NCBI GenBank assembly: GCA_000632805.1
Contig: CP007444.1
Location: 3,894,772-3,958,771 of the forward strand
DNA length: 64,000 bases
Reading direction: 5' to 3'
Source of the DNA: Dyella jiangningensis
Lineage (GTDB): Bacteria; Pseudomonadota; Gammaproteobacteria; Xanthomonadales; Rhodanobacteraceae
Of the stretch, positions 45,701-55,469 are shown piece after piece. The position numbers were made by a program, and so were the translations under genes. Under the pieces are notes generated by a model. That model was not told where the DNA came from, did not search any database, and saw nothing but the letters and a program-made list of their open reading frames with translations. Within the stretch, counting starts at the first letter, position 1; each line of letters opens with the position of its first letter.

Positions 45701-46807
45701 ATGCTGTCCACGCTCATTTCCGAAAAGACCTTGTCCCGCGGCATGCTCGACGTATTGATTCGAGCCGGCCTCATCGCGGTGCTCGCGGTCTTCTGCTTCC
45801 GCATCTTTTATCCATTCGGAAGCCTGCTGGTGTGGTCGCTGATCCTCGCGATCACGCTCTACCCGCTGCATCTTCGACTGCGCCGGCGGCTGGGCAACAA
45901 GAATGGCCTCACGGCGACATTGATCGTTGTCCTTTCGCTCATCGTCATCATGGTGCCCGCCTACCTGCTGGGCGTTGCGCTGGTCGAATCGGTCGAACAC
46001 GCCATGGACGTGGCGAAGGAAGGCAACATCCGCATTCCTCCACCCTCCGAATCGGTCGCCAGCTGGCCGCTCATCGGAGGCAAGGTCTATGCGTTCTGGT
46101 CGCAGGCCTCCACCGACCTCACTGGGCTCATCCAGAAGTTCACGCCGCAACTCAAGGGCGTGGGCGCCGCGCTGCTGGGCGTCGCCACCAGTGTCGGCTC
46201 CGGGCTGCTGATCTTCATCTTCGCGTTGATCATCTCCGGCATCTTCATGGCCTACGGTGAAGAGGCTCGCAACAGTGCCGTCAAGATCGCCTCGCGCCTG
46301 TTTGGCCAGGAAACCGGGCCCAAGATCACCGAACTGTGCGCCGCCACCATTCGTGCAGTGGCCCAGGGCGTGGTCGGCATCGCCTTCATCCAGATGTTGC
46401 TGGTCGGCGTCGCCTTCGTGGTCAAGGGCGTTCCGGGCGCCGGACTGCTGGCACTCGCAGTGCTGCTATTGGGCATCATGCAGTTGCCCGCCACGCTGAT
46501 CACGATACCGGTGATCATCTTCGTGTTCGCCAAGGACGGCTTTACCGTGGGCGCCATCGTGTTCGCCGTCTACGTCTTCATCGCCGGCCTCGCGGACAAC
46601 GTGCTCAAGCCGCTGCTGCTGGGGCGCGGCGTGGACGTCCCGATGCCGGTAGTGCTCATTGGCGCGCTCGGCGGCATGGTGACCGGTGGCGTGATCGGCC
46701 TGTTCATCGGCCCGGTGGTGCTGGCTGTCGGCTATCAGCTGTTCTGGCGGTGGGTCGATGATCAGCCACATACCGTCGAGGTGCCCGTCGAGCCGAAACC
46801 ATCTTGA
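45701..46807 (+). CDS. AI-2E/PerM family membrane transporter
   Basis: A 368-residue polytopic inner-membrane protein of the AI-2E transporter (PF01594) family. Eight hydrophobic segments are expected, including SLLVWSLILAITLYPLHLRL near the start and the C-terminal helices around VVLIGALGGMVTGGVIGLFI, a family hallmark. A periplasmic or cytoplasmic helical stretch lies at about residues 100-160. ATG at 45701 has an AAGGAGA site. Family members export autoinducer-2 or ions; for this one the cargo is unknown. The NodT-type gene begins 3 bases downstream, so it opens the efflux operon that follows. Confidence 0.88.
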   Translation: MLSTLISEKTLSRGMLDVLIRAGLIAVLAVFCFRIFYPFGSLLVWSLILAITLYPLHLRLRRRLGNKNGLTATLIVVLSLIVIMVPAYLLGVALVESVEHAMDVAKEGNIRIPPPSESVASWPLIGGKVYAFWSQASTDLTGLIQKFTPQLKGVGAALLGVATSVGSGLLIFIFALIISGIFMAYGEEARNSAVKIASRLFGQETGPKITELCAATIRAVAQGVVGIAFIQMLLVGVAFVVKGVPGAGLLALAVLLLGIMQLPATLITIPVIIFVFAKDGFTVGAIVFAVYVFIAGLADNVLKPLLLGRGVDVPMPVVLIGALGGMVTGGVIGLFIGPVVLAVGYQLFWRWVDDQPHTVEVPVEPKPS

Positions 46808-46810
46808 CGC

Positions 46811-48373
46811 GTGCGGATGCCGAACGTGTCGTGCCTTACCGGTTCCCGCCGACTGTTGCTGGCGAGCGTGGCATGCCTCGGTGGCTGCACCACGGTGGGC
46901 CCGGACTTCCGCCCGCAGCACGAGTCCTGGCCGGAGCACTGGAGCAGTCCGGCTTTCGAACAGGCCACGACGTCGCGGACGCAACCCGATGCCAGCCAGT
47001 GGTGGCAGGTGTTTGCCGACCCCAGCCTGGAGCGGCTGATCGACGAAGCCGATGCGAACAACACCGACCTGAAGGTGGCCGGCCTTCGCGTGCTGGAAGC
47101 ACGCGCGCAGCTGGGCATCGCCCTGAGCGGCCGTTATCCGCAGGTGCAGCAGATCGGCGTCGATGCGGCGTACGCCAAGACGCATAACCACAACGAACCC
47201 ACCGGCAGTGTTCCCGGATCATGGCAGTACGGCGCAGGTTTCAACCTCGGCTGGGAGCTGGATTTCTGGGGCCGCTTCAAGCGTGCAATCGAGTCCGCCG
47301 ACGCGGCCTATTTCGCTTCGCAGGCGAACCGCGAGGCGGTCCTGGTGCTCGTGCATGCCCAGGTGGCCGACACCTATTACACGATGCGCACGGCCGAAGC
47401 GCGCCTGCGCCTTGCGCGCGAAAACGCCGATCTGCAGAAGCGCAGCTTCGAGATCACCGAGCGCCTGTTCAAGAGCGGCGAAAGCGACGAACTCGATTTC
47501 CAGCAGGCCAAGACGCAATACCTGAGCACGCTGAGCAGCATTCCCGACTTCGAGAGCCAGATCACCCTCGCGCGGCACGCACTGGCCGTGCTGATCGGCC
47601 GCCCACCCGGCCCATTGCCTGAGCTGGATGAGCAACCCGACAAACAGGGCTTCATTCCGCTGGTCAATCGCGCGGTGCTGCAGGACGTGCCCGCCAATCT
47701 GCTGCTGCGTCGGCCCGACGTGCGCGCCGCGGAATTTCAGATGGCCGCGCAATCAGCGCTCATCGGCGTCGCCAAGGCCGACCTGTATCCCTCGGTGTCC
47801 TTGCTCGGCACGCTGGCGTGGAGCGCCAGCACGCGCGCGGGATCGCCCAGCACGCTGACAGTGGCCGCGGGGCCCAGCGTCATCTGGAACGTGTTCGACC
47901 ACGGCAGAATCGTCAACAACGTGCGCGTGCAGGACGCCCGACTGCAGCAGCTGGAGGTCGGCTACCAGGGCACGGTGCGCGAGGCCGCACGCCAGGCCGA
48001 TGACGCGGCTACCTCGCTGATCTCGGCGCTGCAGCGCGACAGCATCCTGCGCGATGCGGAAACCTCGGCGCGTCGTTCGCTCACGCTCGCGAACACGGTC
48101 TATCGCGAGGGGTACTCCGATTTCCAGCGCGTGCTCGATGCGCAGCGTGCGCTATCCGCCGAGCAGGATGCGTATGTGGTCAACCGCGCCAATGCCGTAG
48201 GCAGCCTGATCGCGCTTTACAAGGCGGTGGGTGGTGGCTGGCACACCGATCAGCCGCTGATCGACCCCGCCACGCGGGAACAGATGAAGCAGCGCACCGA
48301 CTGGGGCGACCTCTTCGACGACATCGAGTCACCCTCGGCTTCCGCCCACTCGCCTGCGAGCCCTGCACGATGA
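46811..48373 (+). CDS. NodT-type outer membrane efflux lipoprotein
   Basis: A 520-residue outer-membrane channel of the TolC/OEP superfamily, NodT branch. The signal LLLASVACLGGCTTVGPDFR has a lipobox Cys and the NodT start pattern (C..VGPDY/F). Two tandem OEP repeats give the helical barrel: ANNTDLKVAGLRVLEARAQL and later RRPDVRAAEFQMAAQSALIG, with beta parts around GWELDFWGRFKRAIES and PSVIWNVFDHGRIVNN. Start is GTG at 46811 or ATG at 46817. It overlaps the following adaptor gene (ATGA), consistent with a tripartite export operon. Confidence 0.9.
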   Translation: MRMPNVSCLTGSRRLLLASVACLGGCTTVGPDFRPQHESWPEHWSSPAFEQATTSRTQPDASQWWQVFADPSLERLIDEADANNTDLKVAGLRVLEARAQLGIALSGRYPQVQQIGVDAAYAKTHNHNEPTGSVPGSWQYGAGFNLGWELDFWGRFKRAIESADAAYFASQANREAVLVLVHAQVADTYYTMRTAEARLRLARENADLQKRSFEITERLFKSGESDELDFQQAKTQYLSTLSSIPDFESQITLARHALAVLIGRPPGPLPELDEQPDKQGFIPLVNRAVLQDVPANLLLRRPDVRAAEFQMAAQSALIGVAKADLYPSVSLLGTLAWSASTRAGSPSTLTVAAGPSVIWNVFDHGRIVNNVRVQDARLQQLEVGYQGTVREAARQADDAATSLISALQRDSILRDAETSARRSLTLANTVYREGYSDFQRVLDAQRALSAEQDAYVVNRANAVGSLIALYKAVGGGWHTDQPLIDPATREQMKQRTDWGDLFDDIESPSASAHSPASPAR

Positions 48374-49491
48374 GCGATACGTCATCGCCCGCTTCTTCGC
48401 CGCCCGCAGCGGCACCCGCCGCCGAACCCTCGAGCAAAAGCGTCCGGTGGGTACTCGTGCTGATCGGAGTGAGCCTGCTGTGGTACCTGCTGGCCGATCG
48501 CTACACGCCCTACACCCAGCAGGCCCGGGTGCAGGCCTACGTCATTCCGGTGGCGGCGGAAGCAGCGGGCCGGGTGACGCGGGTATTCGTGCACAACAAC
48601 CAGCAGGTCGCCGCGGGGCAAGTCCTTTTTGAAATCGATGCAGAGCCTTACCGCATCGCACTGATCCGCGCACGCGCCGACCTGGAGTCGATGCGTCGGC
48701 AGATCGGCGCCAGCACCGCCGGCATCGATTCGGCGACGGCCTCGCTGCGCGCCGCCCATGCCAATGAAGTGAAGGCGCGCCAGGATAGCGACCGCCTTGA
48801 ACGCCTCTATCGCGAAGACCAGGGCACCGTTTCGCTGCGGCGCCTGGAGGTGGCACGTGCGACGCACGAGCAGGCGATCAGCCAGGTCAGCGCCGCACGC
48901 GCCGAAGTCGAGCGCGCCAAGGAACAGCAAGGAGGCGACGAGACGGAAAATGCGCAATTGCGCAGTGCCGCCGCCGCGGTGGAAAAGGCCGGGCTGGATC
49001 TGGCGAACACCAAGGTGCACGCACGTTCCGCCGGCTTGATCACCGATCTGCGCACCGACGTCGGCCAGTTTGCGGCCGTGGGCAACCCGGTCATGACCTT
49101 GATCGCAAACCACGATGTCTGGGTGAGCGCCGACATGACGGAGAACAATCTCGGTCATCTGGAACCGGGCATGCCGGTGGCTATCGCGCTGGATTCGCGG
49201 CCGGGCGAGTTGTTCCACGGCCGTATCCGCAGCATCGGATACGGCGTCAGCGCCGGCCAGAGTTCGCCGCCCGGCACCCTGCCGAACGTGCAGAACAGCC
49301 GCGACTGGCTACGACCCGCGCAGCGATTCCCCGTGATCGTCGAGTTTGCGCCCGGCGAGAACGTGCCCACCCGTGACATCCGCGTCGGCGGCCAGGCCGA
49401 GGTGATGGCGTTTCCCACCCAGGGCAATCCGCTCAACCCGCTGGGACGGCTTTTCCTCCGCGTGATGAGCTGGTTCTCGTACCTCTACTGA
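48370..49491 (+). CDS. HlyD/EmrA-type membrane fusion protein
   Basis: A 373-residue periplasmic adaptor. One N-terminal membrane anchor (VLVLIGVSLLWYLL) is followed by the first lipoyl half (VAAEAAGRVTRVFVHNNQQV), a long coiled-coil hairpin of about 110 residues, the second lipoyl half (VHARSAGLITDLRTDVGQFA) and a beta-barrel (VWVSADMTENNLGHLEPGMP). It resembles EmrA/AaeA adaptors of MFS and DUF2955/FUSC-type pumps rather than RND adaptors. The gene overlaps the channel gene (ATGA) and the next gene by one base, so all three are translationally coupled. Confidence 0.9.
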   Translation: MSDTSSPASSPPAAAPAAEPSSKSVRWVLVLIGVSLLWYLLADRYTPYTQQARVQAYVIPVAAEAAGRVTRVFVHNNQQVAAGQVLFEIDAEPYRIALIRARADLESMRRQIGASTAGIDSATASLRAAHANEVKARQDSDRLERLYREDQGTVSLRRLEVARATHEQAISQVSAARAEVERAKEQQGGDETENAQLRSAAAAVEKAGLDLANTKVHARSAGLITDLRTDVGQFAAVGNPVMTLIANHDVWVSADMTENNLGHLEPGMPVAIALDSRPGELFHGRIRSIGYGVSAGQSSPPGTLPNVQNSRDWLRPAQRFPVIVEFAPGENVPTRDIRVGGQAEVMAFPTQGNPLNPLGRLFLRVMSWFSYLY

Positions 49492-50546
49492 TGACTGCCG
49501 CGGCCAGCCAACGCGAACTGCTTGGACGACGCGCGCTGCGCCTCGCGTTTGGCACGGCCCTATGCCTCGTCGTCAGTTTCGGCATGGACCTGCCCGTTCC
49601 CTTCATCGCACCCGTGCTTGCGGTGTTCCTGTTCGCCTCGATGCCGCGCCCGCTGTCGCTCAGGGCGTCTATCGGACTGGTGCTGGTCGTGGCGCTCACC
49701 ACAGGCAGCGGACTGCTGCTCACGCCGTTGCTGCGCTATTACTTCGTGAGCGGCGTGCTGATGGTCGGCCTGTGCCTGTTCCTCGCGTTTCGCTATGGAC
49801 TGCTGGGAGGCAACAACCTGGTATCGACGTTTCTCGCGGCGGGCCTGACCATGATCTCCGCCGCCGGCACAGCCGACCTCCAGCTGGCGCTCACCGTCAT
49901 CGGCGCGCTGGTGAAAGGCCTGCTGCTCGCGGTACTGGTGCTTGGCATCGGCTACGTGCTTTTTCCCGAGCCGGCCAGCGCTGCGAAGCCGCCTGCGCGC
50001 ACCGTTCCATCCGCCGTTGAAGCAAGCCGCCTGGCCCTGCGCGCTGCGCTGGTGGTGTTGCCTCCGTTTCTGCTGGCACTGGCCGATCCGTCCAGCTACA
50101 TGCCGATCATCATGAAGTCGGTCAGCCTCGGCAGGCAGAGCTGCACGGCCACGGCGCGAACCGCGGCGCGCGAACTGCTCGGCTCGACACTGCTTGGCGG
50201 CGCCATGGCCATCGCCTTCTGGTTCGCGCTCAAGTGGTTCGTCCACCTGTGGATGTTCTTCCTGTGGATGACCTTGTTCGCGTTGCTGGTCGCGCGCCGG
50301 CTGTATCGCCTCACGCCCACGCGGTATACCCCGGGCTTCTGGCTCAACAGCCTCGTCACCCTGATCATCCTGCTCGGCCAGTCGGTACAGGACAGCGTCG
50401 CAGGCAAGGACGTCTATACCGCTTTCATCGTACGCATGGGCCTGTTCATCGCGGTTACGCTGTATGCCTGCCTGATGGTGCAACTGCTCGACGCGCGACC
50501 TCGCCTGCGGAACAGAACCGGCGACACGCCGCAACCATTGCGTTAG
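49491..50546 (+). CDS. DUF2955/FUSC-like inner membrane protein
   Basis: A 351-residue protein with about ten hydrophobic helices in two blocks: residues 15-160 (start LAFGTALCLVVSFGMDLPVP) and 190-345. This fits DUF2955, which is related to aromatic-acid exporters such as AaeB. It lacks the long soluble middle domain of FUSC proteins. With the EmrA/AaeA-type adaptor and NodT channel immediately upstream, it should be the inner-membrane component of an export system for small aromatic or hydrophobic acids (inference). A K+ channel-like gene follows 41 bases later. Confidence 0.82.
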   Translation: MTAAASQRELLGRRALRLAFGTALCLVVSFGMDLPVPFIAPVLAVFLFASMPRPLSLRASIGLVLVVALTTGSGLLLTPLLRYYFVSGVLMVGLCLFLAFRYGLLGGNNLVSTFLAAGLTMISAAGTADLQLALTVIGALVKGLLLAVLVLGIGYVLFPEPASAAKPPARTVPSAVEASRLALRAALVVLPPFLLALADPSSYMPIIMKSVSLGRQSCTATARTAARELLGSTLLGGAMAIAFWFALKWFVHLWMFFLWMTLFALLVARRLYRLTPTRYTPGFWLNSLVTLIILLGQSVQDSVAGKDVYTAFIVRMGLFIAVTLYACLMVQLLDARPRLRNRTGDTPQPLR

Positions 50547-50587
50547 GCACGGCATAGCAAGCCACACCCCATCCGGAGGCTTCCATC

Positions 50588-50968
50588 ATGAGAAGGATCG
50601 CCAGAGCCGACCGAACCCACCTGAAGGCCCGTGATGTGCTCGAGGAATTCAGCAAGACCCTGTGGTACCTGCGGGCCATCATGCTTGGCTTGCTGCTGTT
50701 GTTCGCCGCGCTCACGGCGGCGATGTATTACTTCGGTGGACCGGTGGAGACATCGGATCGATCCGCATCGCCGGTCGGTGAAACCATCTATTACTGCGCC
50801 ATCACGGCGCTCACGATCGGCTATGGCGATGTGGTGCCCACCACGCCATTCGGCCGTCTGGACGCCCTGCTTCTGGGTCTGATCGGCCTGCTGTTGACCG
50901 GCCTGGTCATCGCTGCGGCCGTGCGCGCCGTGCAGGAGGCCGCGCGCATCAGCCGCCTTCCCCGTTGA
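50588..50968 (+). CDS. two-TM potassium channel-like protein
   Basis: A 126-residue inner-membrane protein with two helices (IMLGLLLLFAALTAAMYYFG and LLLGLIGLLLTGLVIAAAVR) flanking a pore loop. The selectivity filter reads TIGYGD (residues 76-81), as in K+ channels. No RCK or ligand domain is present, so it is a minimal KcsA-like subunit that would act as a tetramer. It has a good ribosome binding site (GGAGG) and follows the efflux operon closely. Confidence 0.85.
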   Translation: MRRIARADRTHLKARDVLEEFSKTLWYLRAIMLGLLLLFAALTAAMYYFGGPVETSDRSASPVGETIYYCAITALTIGYGDVVPTTPFGRLDALLLGLIGLLLTGLVIAAAVRAVQEAARISRLPR

Positions 50969-51000
50969 TCCTTCCGCGTCTCGCCACAACGAAACGCTCG

Positions 51001-51348
51001 CTACATCAACAGGTCTTCCCAATCTTCGGGCACCTTGCCCTTGGGGCCGGGCACCGGCTGGTCGATGGGATGGGACAGCGGCGGGTGCAGGGCTGGACCA
51101 TCGAAGAACTGCTTCGAGCGGAAATCGTAGAACCAGGTTTCACCCGGCTCGAAACTGCGGATCACGGGATGCCGGGTGGCATGGAAATGCTTGGTGGCGT
51201 GCTGATGCGGGGAGTTGTCGCAACACCCGATATGCCCGCACTGCGCGCACCGGCGCAGATGCAGCCACCAACCCCCGGCCTGCATGCATTCGGCGCAACC
51301 CGAGCCGCTGGGCGGAACGTCCACATTGATCTCGTCATGTGTAGCCAT
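51001..51348 (-). CDS. UBP-type zinc finger domain protein
   Basis: A 115-residue protein from the ATG at 51348 (MATHDEINVDVPPSGSGCAE). Zinc ligands are visible: CAECMQAGGWWLHLRRCAQC, then HIGCCDNSPHQHATKHFHAT, and RHPVIRSFEPGETWFYDF. This is the bacterial ZnF-UBP domain, known in eukaryotic deubiquitinases but common as a small protein in proteobacteria; its ligand there is unknown. The C-terminal third is a Pro-rich tail. It follows the aminopeptidase gene on the same strand after a gap of 112 bases. Confidence 0.85.
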   Translation of the reverse strand: MATHDEINVDVPPSGSGCAECMQAGGWWLHLRRCAQCGHIGCCDNSPHQHATKHFHATRHPVIRSFEPGETWFYDFRSKQFFDGPALHPPLSHPIDQPVPGPKGKVPEDWEDLLM

Positions 51349-51460
51349 GCTTGTCTCCTCACCTGTTCCGCGAAACGCCATGCGAAGACACGGCGTTCCG
51401 ATCAGTGGCCGTTGGTCATACCCAATCGCCTGCGCGCGCACCGTGAAAGGCGCGCCGGCG

Positions 51461-52414
51461 TCAGCCATAGCGATCCGCCAGACTGTCGGTCGCCGTCACC
51501 AGTTTGTCGACGATGGCTGGATCGGCGGCGCTGTGTCCCGCCAGCACGATGTCGAAGTGGGCCTCGGGCCACGCCTTGGCGAGATCGCATGCTGACTTCA
51601 CCGGACAGATGATGTCGTAGCGACCGTGCACGATGGCGGCGGGAATGTGGCGGATGCGTTCCACGCCGCGCAGCAGCTGGTCGGGTTCGAGGAATATGCC
51701 ATGGCGGAAATAGTGCGCTTCGGCACGGGCCACGCTGATCGCGGCTTGCGGATCTTCGAAATTGCCCGGTTCGTCGGGGTCATGGACTAGCGTGGTGCTG
51801 CCACCTTCCCAGTTGCCCCACGCCATCGCCGCGGCAAGGCGCACGGCTTCGTCGTCGCTGTCGAGCCGACGCCAGTACGCCTCGACCATGTTGTCGCGTT
51901 CGTCTTCGGGAATGTAGGCGAGATATCGTTCCCATCGTTCGGGAAAGATCCACTGCGCACCGCCATCGCGCTCGTTGAACCAGCGCAGCTCGTAGTCGCG
52001 CCCGAGGAAGATGCCGCGAAGCACGAGCCCCAGCACGCGCTCCGGATGCTTCTGCGCATAGGCCAGCCCGAGCGTCGAACCCCACGACCCACCAAACACG
52101 ACCCAGCGCTCGATGCCGAAGTATTCGCGGACGGCCTCGATATCCGATACCAGGTGCCACGTGGTGTTGTCGCGCAGCTCCGCGTGCGGCGTGGAACGCC
52201 CGGCACCGCGCTGGTCGAACAGCACGATGCGGTAACGCGCGGGATCGAAGAACCGGCGATGGTACGGCGACACGCCGGCACCCGGCCCGCCGTGCAGAAA
52301 GACGACGGGCAACCCATTGGGATTGCCGCACTCCTCGATATGCAACTCGTGGAGGTCATCGACCTTCAGTCGATGCTGGGCATAGGGCTCGATCTCGGGA
52401 TACAGCTCGCGCAT
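51461..52414 (-). CDS. pip: prolyl aminopeptidase (proline iminopeptidase)
   Basis: A cytoplasmic alpha/beta-hydrolase peptidase of 317 residues that removes N-terminal proline. Oxyanion segment VVFLHGGPGAGVSP, nucleophile elbow VVFGGSWGSTL with Ser110, catalytic Asp in HGRYDIICPV and His in LAGHSA are all present, as is the prolyl-iminopeptidase stretch FDQRGAGRSTPHAEL. Length is as expected for the proline iminopeptidase family. Convergent order places it between a TonB receptor gene (ends 97 bp upstream) and the zinc finger gene. Monocistronic or with the zinc finger protein. Confidence 0.94.
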   Translation of the reverse strand: MRELYPEIEPYAQHRLKVDDLHELHIEECGNPNGLPVVFLHGGPGAGVSPYHRRFFDPARYRIVLFDQRGAGRSTPHAELRDNTTWHLVSDIEAVREYFGIERWVVFGGSWGSTLGLAYAQKHPERVLGLVLRGIFLGRDYELRWFNERDGGAQWIFPERWERYLAYIPEDERDNMVEAYWRRLDSDDEAVRLAAAMAWGNWEGGSTTLVHDPDEPGNFEDPQAAISVARAEAHYFRHGIFLEPDQLLRGVERIRHIPAAIVHGRYDIICPVKSACDLAKAWPEAHFDIVLAGHSAADPAIVDKLVTATDSLADRYG

Positions 52415-52511
52415 GGGAGGCCTCCATCAGGTTTCGCGAGCATAACGCTCTCCACGAAACCTCTGGAAGCACGCCGGGCGGATGCGCTCGAACATCCGCC
52501 CGGCATCGACC

Positions 52512-55469
52512 TTAAAGCTTGTAGTTCAGCCCAAGCAGCACCGTGCGGCCCCAGGTGTTGTAGTCGAGCGGACGTCCGACTTCCACGTTGTTGGGAAGCG
52601 CGGAGATCTGTCGCGTCTTGGCCGCTTCGTTGTTGAGGTTGCTGATCTGGAACAGCACCGACAGGCCCTTCCACTTGCCGTCATCGGGGAAGGCATACCC
52701 AGCCTGGAAGTCGGTGACAAACTCCGGGAGGTACTGGATGTAGCCGAGCTGGTCGAACAGCGCGATGGCCTCACCGGTGTACGAGGAGCGATAGCGCGCG
52801 GCGATGCGTGCCGACCAGCCGTACTTTTCGTAGTAGAACGCCAGGTTCGCGACCTTGCGCGACAGACCCGGCAGCGTGGCCGGGCCGCCCGGCACCGAGG
52901 AGATGGAACTCACCGGGATGCTGCTGTTGGTCAGCGAGAAGTTGGCCTGCGCGCCGAAGCCTTCCAGCGCGGGGTTGATTAGCCCGCCTTCGATGGCGCC
53001 CGACAATTCCAGGCCCTGCATCTTGCCGCCGGTGCCGTTCTCCGGACGCGTGAATGCGCCGATGGGGCTGGTCGGCGTGAGCGTCGGGTTGTCGTTGACA
53101 TAACCGGCCTGCTCGAAATTGAAGTCGAGCACGGTCTTGTTGTAGATGTAGTTGAGCAGGTTCTTGCCGAACACCGCGGCCGCCACGTAGCTGGACTGGC
53201 CGAAGTATTTTTCCCACGACAGGTCGACACCGACGGCAACGTACGGCTTCAACTGCGGATTGCCGCCGCTGCCCGACCACAGCACCTGGCCAGCCGCCGG
53301 ACCCGAGGTCACTTCGGAGACGCCCGCGGAGCTCGCCACCTTCTCGTCGTCGATGCGGCCGCGCGCCATGGTCTTGGCCAGGCCGAAGCGCAGGTATTGG
53401 CGATTGCCCAGATCGGCGATCAGGTTGAGGCTCGGCAGCACGTTGTTGTACGTGGTGCCGCCGGTAAGCGTACCCACGAGGTTGTCGCCATTGGTCTGGT
53501 ATGCATCGGATGACTGGTCGGTGTGCACGAACTGCACGCCCACGTTGCCGCGCAAAGGCACATCGCCCAGCGCGGTGTCGATGTTGAACTTCACGTAGCC
53601 GACCGGGACTTTCTCCTCGATCGAGTAATTGCGGCTCCAGTCGGACTGCCCGTTTCGCTGGGTGAGGTAGAACTGGCTCGACAGCGCATCGAGCACGTTG
53701 TAGTTGAGGATGTTGCCGAGGCCGCCATAGCCGAGGTCGGTGGGGCCATGCAGGAAAGCCTGGTTCACCGGCACGCCCATGGTGTGGTCGTAACTGCCCG
53801 AATCCGAGCCGTTGCCGTTGAGCCATGCGAAGAACACGTCCGCCGACTTGACCTTCTTGCGGTCGGAGTAGTCCACGCCCAGGTCGAACGTGCTGAAGAT
53901 CCAGCCAGCCGGATGCGAAATCTGCAATCGCACCGCCTTGATCGTGTCCTTCTGCTTGTCGAACTCCTCGCGGCCGTTGTAGCCATAGTTGTCCGGATCG
54001 GTGAACACGACCGAGGACGGATCGGACAGGCTTACGTCGGTGCGGAAGTTGGGGAAGCCGAAGTTGAGCGGCGTCGCGTAATTCACAGTGGCCGTGCCGC
54101 CATTGGCGAGGCCGGTAAACAGGTAGGCGTCGTGCAGATCGACCTTGGCCGTGGAATACGAGAGATCCGCCAGGCCTTGCCAGCCGCCGCCGAAGTCGAG
54201 CTCGTTCTTCCAACCCGCGGAGAACAGCTTGTCGTGCTCCTTGTTGTAGTCGTTCTGCAGGATCGGCGCAATGTTGCTCATGGTGCCGGTCGTCACGATG
54301 GGGTACGGCTGCGACGGCACGACGCCCACGTTGCTGTACACCGCGGGGCCGGCGCTGTCGTACGGGCCGCTCGCCCACTGCGCGCCGTTGGTGTATTTCT
54401 TCTGGTTGAACGTGGAGTAGTACATGTCCAGCGTGGAGTGGTACGACTCGTTCGGCGCCCACTCCAGCACGGCCATCAGGCCGTTGCGCAGCTGGCTCTG
54501 CGACTGCGCGCGAAGCTGCATGCCCTGCTGCGAGATCACGCCGTCGGGCATGCCCGGCGAATGCGGGCCGCCCCATGCGTCTTCGATGCTGCCCGGGCCG
54601 TTGTCGATGCTCCACCACCACGCCTGGTACTGCTTCTGCTGGATGGGCGAGTCGAGCTGCGCGAAGCCGACCGCGAGACCCAGCGTGTGGTCGAAGAACT
54701 GGTCGATGTACGAGAAGCTGACACGATGACCCGTGTCGCCCACGCCACTGCCCGGGTTGAGCGTGCCGTTGGTGTTGTACTCGCCGCGCACGTTCGCGGC
54801 GATGGCGCGATGGGGCAGGTCCAGCGGCTGGATGGTGTGCAGGTCGACCGTACCGGACAGGCCCTGGCCGATCAGGCTGGCGTCGGGCGTCTTGTAGACC
54901 ACCGCACCGCTGATCAGCTCGGCGGGATACTGGTCGTATTCCACGCCGCGGTTTTCACCGACGGTGGCCTGCTCGCGACCGTTGAGCGTGGTGCCCGCGA
55001 AATCGGGCGAAGTGCCGCGGATGGAGATGAGGTTCGCCTTGCCGTCCGCGCGTTGCGTGGCCAGGCCCGACAGGCGCGAAAGGCTTTCCGCGATGCTCGC
55101 ATCCGGCAGCTTGCCGATGTCTTCGGCAGAGATCGCCTCGACGATGTCGTCGGCGTTCTCCTTGGTCTTGAGCGCGTTCTGGATACTGGCCGCGATGCCG
55201 GTCACCACGATGGCGTCGAGGTTCTTCGCGGCATTGTCCGAGCGCTTGGAAGCGGACGTCGTCGCCTGCTGGTCCGTGGTGGCCGGCTTGGTGTTCGTTG
55301 CAGGCTTGGCTTCCTGCGCGTTGCCGGTGGTCGGGCTCTGCGCGTCCTGCGCATGGGTCATGCCCATCGCGCTGAAGGCAAACAGTGCGGCGCAAGCAAC
55401 GGACAACGGGCGGCGGCGACCGACATTGGAACGCACGATCCGCGTCGGCGGTAAGCAACGGTAGCTCAT
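52512..55469 (-). CDS. TonB-dependent receptor, Xanthomonas/Caulobacter type (TIGR01782-like)
   Basis: A large outer-membrane transporter of about 985 residues. After a signal peptide (cleavage near AMGMTHAQDA) comes a low-complexity linker (residues ~50-85), the TonB-box region DAIVVTGIAASIQNALKTKE and the plug. Plug hallmarks of the Xanth/Caul family are EDIGKLPDASIAESLSRLSG and ISIRGTSPDFAGTTLNGREQ. The barrel has LRFGLAKTMARGRID and ends with LLGLNYKL. Such receptors usually import polysaccharide fragments. The start is probably the ATG at 55469 or 55481; the frame open to 55565 is not coding. Confidence 0.92.
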   Translation of the reverse strand: MSYRCLPPTRIVRSNVGRRRPLSVACAALFAFSAMGMTHAQDAQSPTTGNAQEAKPATNTKPATTDQQATTSASKRSDNAAKNLDAIVVTGIAASIQNALKTKENADDIVEAISAEDIGKLPDASIAESLSRLSGLATQRADGKANLISIRGTSPDFAGTTLNGREQATVGENRGVEYDQYPAELISGAVVYKTPDASLIGQGLSGTVDLHTIQPLDLPHRAIAANVRGEYNTNGTLNPGSGVGDTGHRVSFSYIDQFFDHTLGLAVGFAQLDSPIQQKQYQAWWWSIDNGPGSIEDAWGGPHSPGMPDGVISQQGMQLRAQSQSQLRNGLMAVLEWAPNESYHSTLDMYYSTFNQKKYTNGAQWASGPYDSAGPAVYSNVGVVPSQPYPIVTTGTMSNIAPILQNDYNKEHDKLFSAGWKNELDFGGGWQGLADLSYSTAKVDLHDAYLFTGLANGGTATVNYATPLNFGFPNFRTDVSLSDPSSVVFTDPDNYGYNGREEFDKQKDTIKAVRLQISHPAGWIFSTFDLGVDYSDRKKVKSADVFFAWLNGNGSDSGSYDHTMGVPVNQAFLHGPTDLGYGGLGNILNYNVLDALSSQFYLTQRNGQSDWSRNYSIEEKVPVGYVKFNIDTALGDVPLRGNVGVQFVHTDQSSDAYQTNGDNLVGTLTGGTTYNNVLPSLNLIADLGNRQYLRFGLAKTMARGRIDDEKVASSAGVSEVTSGPAAGQVLWSGSGGNPQLKPYVAVGVDLSWEKYFGQSSYVAAAVFGKNLLNYIYNKTVLDFNFEQAGYVNDNPTLTPTSPIGAFTRPENGTGGKMQGLELSGAIEGGLINPALEGFGAQANFSLTNSSIPVSSISSVPGGPATLPGLSRKVANLAFYYEKYGWSARIAARYRSSYTGEAIALFDQLGYIQYLPEFVTDFQAGYAFPDDGKWKGLSVLFQISNLNNEAAKTRQISALPNNVEVGRPLDYNTWGRTVLLGLNYKL

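Noticed and set aside
53523..55454. 643-codon plus-strand frame opposite the large TonB receptor
   Set aside because: Shadow frame without domain, Val/Arg/His-rich; the minus strand carries all TonB receptor landmarks.
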